Shown: in pieces, positions 54,730 through 56,263 of the stretch
Layout: every line of letters starts with the position of its first letter
Numbering within the stretch: the first letter of the stretch is position 1
Program-made: the position numbers and the translations under genes
Assembly (NCBI GenBank): GCA_930982035.1
Contig: CAKNJL010000008.1
Coordinates: 1-56,263 of the forward strand
DNA: 56,263 nt
Direction of reading: 5' to 3'
DNA from: an uncultured Clostridium sp.
GTDB taxonomy: Bacteria > Bacillota > Clostridia > TANB77 > CAG-508
The notes under the pieces: model-generated
The model's input: only the letters and a program-made list of their open reading frames with translations
What the model was told of the DNA's origin: nothing
The model's database searches: none

Positions 54730-56067
54730 TTACTTTTTTTGTAATTTGCACATAAAAAATCCATCATTTTCTTCATTTTGATATAATTGGACTTTTCCTG
54801 TTTTTTCAATATTTTTTATATATTTTTTACATTTACTCGTTTCTATTTTTGCATAATCAAAATTTTTATTTTTTTCTAAAAATTTTTCTATAATTTTTTC
54901 ATTTTCATCTTTAATAATGCTACATGTTGAATATATAATTTGCCCATTAGGTTTTATATATTTTGAACATGTTTCCAAAATTTTTTCTTGAATTTTTGTA
55001 ATTTCAACAACATCTTCCCTTTTTCTTTTCCATTTGATATCAGGCTTTCTTTTCAATACACCTAAACCTAAACATGGTACATCTAAAAGAATTTTGTCAA
55101 ATTTCTCTGTATATTCTTGCTTAAAAACTGTTGCATCTTCACATTTTGCTTCAATTATATCTACTCCTAATCTTTTGGCATTTTCCTCTACTAATTTTAC
55201 CCTATGTTCATGTAAATCCCAAGCCAATATTTTCCCTCTATTTTCCATTAGCTCAGCCATATATGTCGTTTTTCCTCCAGGACTACTACATGCGTCTAAT
55301 ATTATTTCATTAGCTTTTGGCTCCACTATTAGAGTAATTAAACCTGCACCTTCATCTTGAATTGTAAAAAAACCTTCTTTAAATAAATCTAAATTTTCTA
55401 TATTTTTAATGTTTTTTAAAACAAAAAAATCATCTAAAACCCCTTCTTTGAATTCTATTTTTCGTTCTTTTAAAATTTTTGCTAATTCATCCTTGTTCGT
55501 TTTTAAATTATTAACTCTTATTGTAACTTTAGGTCTTACATTAGAACATCTGCAAATTTCCTCTACTTTTTTTATATCATTATCTTTTAACAATTCTTCT
55601 ATAATCCATGTAGGCATAGAAGTAGTTTTAGAAATCCTTTCAATATCATCTTTTATTTCAAAAAACTCTTCGTAATCTTTTTTATCTACTTTCCTTAAAA
55701 TAGCATTAACAAAATTTGAACTACTTTTGTGACCATATCTTTTTGCTAAATTTACGCTCTCATTTACACTTGCAGATTTAGGCACTTTATCTAAAAATAC
55801 AATTTGATATATCCCCATTCTTAAAATATTTAAAATCCATGGAGAAATTTTTTTCAATCTAATTTTTGAATATTTTTTAATTATTTCATCTATAGTTAGT
55901 TTCCAAGTTGTCACACCATATACTATTTCTGATATAAACCCAACATCTCTTTCATCTAATTTGTTTCTATTTTCTTTTATTGTTTCATCAAGTGCAATAT
56001 TTGAATATGCCTCTTTTTCATCTATTTTATATAAAGCTTTTAATGCTGTTTCTCTTACTTTATCCAT
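54730..56067 (-). CDS. rsmB: 16S rRNA (cytosine-967-C5)-methyltransferase RsmB
   Basis: Methylates C967 (E. coli numbering) of 16S rRNA. The 445-residue protein has an N-terminal NusB-like RNA-binding domain (1 to about 130), the SAM site LDACSSPGGKT (258-266), LDVPCLGLGVLKRKPDIKW (Cys332) and the catalytic cysteine in YSTCSI (Cys382). The first motif is DVPC rather than the usual DAPC. Length is normal. It has its own promoter and AAAGGTAGG site. Confidence 0.94.
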   Translation of the reverse strand: MDKVRETALKALYKIDEKEAYSNIALDETIKENRNKLDERDVGFISEIVYGVTTWKLTIDEIIKKYSKIRLKKISPWILNILRMGIYQIVFLDKVPKSASVNESVNLAKRYGHKSSSNFVNAILRKVDKKDYEEFFEIKDDIERISKTTSMPTWIIEELLKDNDIKKVEEICRCSNVRPKVTIRVNNLKTNKDELAKILKERKIEFKEGVLDDFFVLKNIKNIENLDLFKEGFFTIQDEGAGLITLIVEPKANEIILDACSSPGGKTTYMAELMENRGKILAWDLHEHRVKLVEENAKRLGVDIIEAKCEDATVFKQEYTEKFDKILLDVPCLGLGVLKRKPDIKWKRKREDVVEITKIQEKILETCSKYIKPNGQIIYSTCSIIKDENEKIIEKFLEKNKNFDYAKIETSKCKKYIKNIEKTGKVQLYQNEENDGFFMCKLQKK

Positions 56068-56093
56068 AAAATTTCCTACCTTTCGTTTTTTGT

Positions 56094-56123
56094 ATTATAT
56101 ACCAACCAATGGGGAAGTGTCAA
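56094..56123 (-). promoter_or_regulatory. rsmB promoter
   Basis: Minus strand: TTGACA (56118-56123), 18-bp spacer, TATAAT (56094-56099), about 27 bp before the start. The -35 touches the first unit of the tandem repeat array. Confidence 0.6.
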
Positions 56124-56124
56124 A

Positions 56125-56263
56125 AGGGATTAGGTGACAGACCTTGGAAAGAAGGGATTGAGGGACGGTACTTGGAAAAAAGGGATTGAGGGACAGACCT
56201 TGGAAAACAGGGATTGAGGGACAGACCTTGGAAAACAGGGATTGAGGGACAGACCTTGGAAAA
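56125..56263. repeat. 28-bp tandem repeat array running off the window
   Basis: Five consecutive units (56125, 56153, 56181, 56209, 56237) of the form AGGGATTGAGGGACAGAC plus about ten bases ending TTGGAAAA(C). Units 3-5 are identical over the visible length; units 1 and 2 vary. There are no spacers. Related sequence occurs at 34691-34751 and in part at 44080-44096. Confidence 0.85.

Noticed and set aside
56125..56263. Regular 28-bp repeats as a possible CRISPR array
   Set aside because: Units are directly adjacent with no spacers, and no cas genes are in the window.

Overview
The window comes from a very AT-rich, low-GC genome with Firmicutes-type signals: strong GGAGG-like ribosome binding sites, several GTG starts, and -35/-10 promoters often with an extended -10 (TGnTATAAT type). 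It has a sortase with a surface substrate, CpsB/CpsC/CpsD polysaccharide regulators, FtsEX with M23 hydrolases, and a type IV pilus locus without a secretin. Together these point to a monoderm, most likely an uncultured, possibly gut-associated member of Clostridia. I cannot place it to genus. Almost everything from 2.9 kb to the right end lies on the minus strand; the exceptions are the FUSC and asd genes on the left and deoD in the middle.

Layout from left to right. (1) 0-3 kb: a FUSC-family membrane protein and aspartate-semialdehyde dehydrogenase, with asd lying between two very large inverted repeats. (2) 3-28 kb: a surface polysaccharide region read right to left. It begins with a promoter and a priming sugar-phosphate transferase, then glycosyltransferases, a radical SAM/SPASM protein, a frameshifted acetyltransferase, pyruvyltransferases, an F420-hydrogenase-beta-like iron-sulfur protein, a Wzy polymerase, a Wzx flippase, a membrane-anchored beta-helix protein with a C-terminal dockerin, and ManA. 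A second promoter then drives a small LAYTG-anchored protein, a class D-type sortase, an unknown membrane protein, and the CpsC/CpsD/CpsB chain-length and tyrosine-kinase/phosphatase trio, followed by glmM. (3) 27.6-34.4 kb: VanZ-like protein, an 11-residue-repeat coiled-coil protein, argS, deoD, greA, pgsA and a CtpA protease. (4) 34.7-40.4 kb: three tandem secreted M23 peptidases with coiled coils behind ftsE-ftsX, a division-linked cell wall hydrolase module. (5) 40.6-44 kb: a DUF4258/MqsA-type toxin-antitoxin-like pair, an unknown gene, an orphan transketolase C-terminal half and a ROK kinase. (6) 44-54.5 kb: a type IV pilus cluster (pilM-N fusion, pilO, a PilP-like protein, two major-type pilins, prepilin peptidase, two minor prepilins, pilB, pilT, pilC). 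(7) 54.7 kb to the end: rsmB and the start of a 28-bp tandem repeat array.

The least explained material is non-coding. There is a 273-bp hairpin element with 54-bp perfect arms, a 106-bp near-perfect hairpin between convergent genes, a structured intergenic element in three copies that share one architecture, and a dispersed family of GGGAC-containing repeats that forms a tandem array, a palindromic copy and the loop of a terminator. The polysaccharide locus also shows turnover: a 22-codon remnant of a duplicated glycosyltransferase gene, a frameshifted acetyltransferase, and a GT32-pyruvyltransferase fusion.
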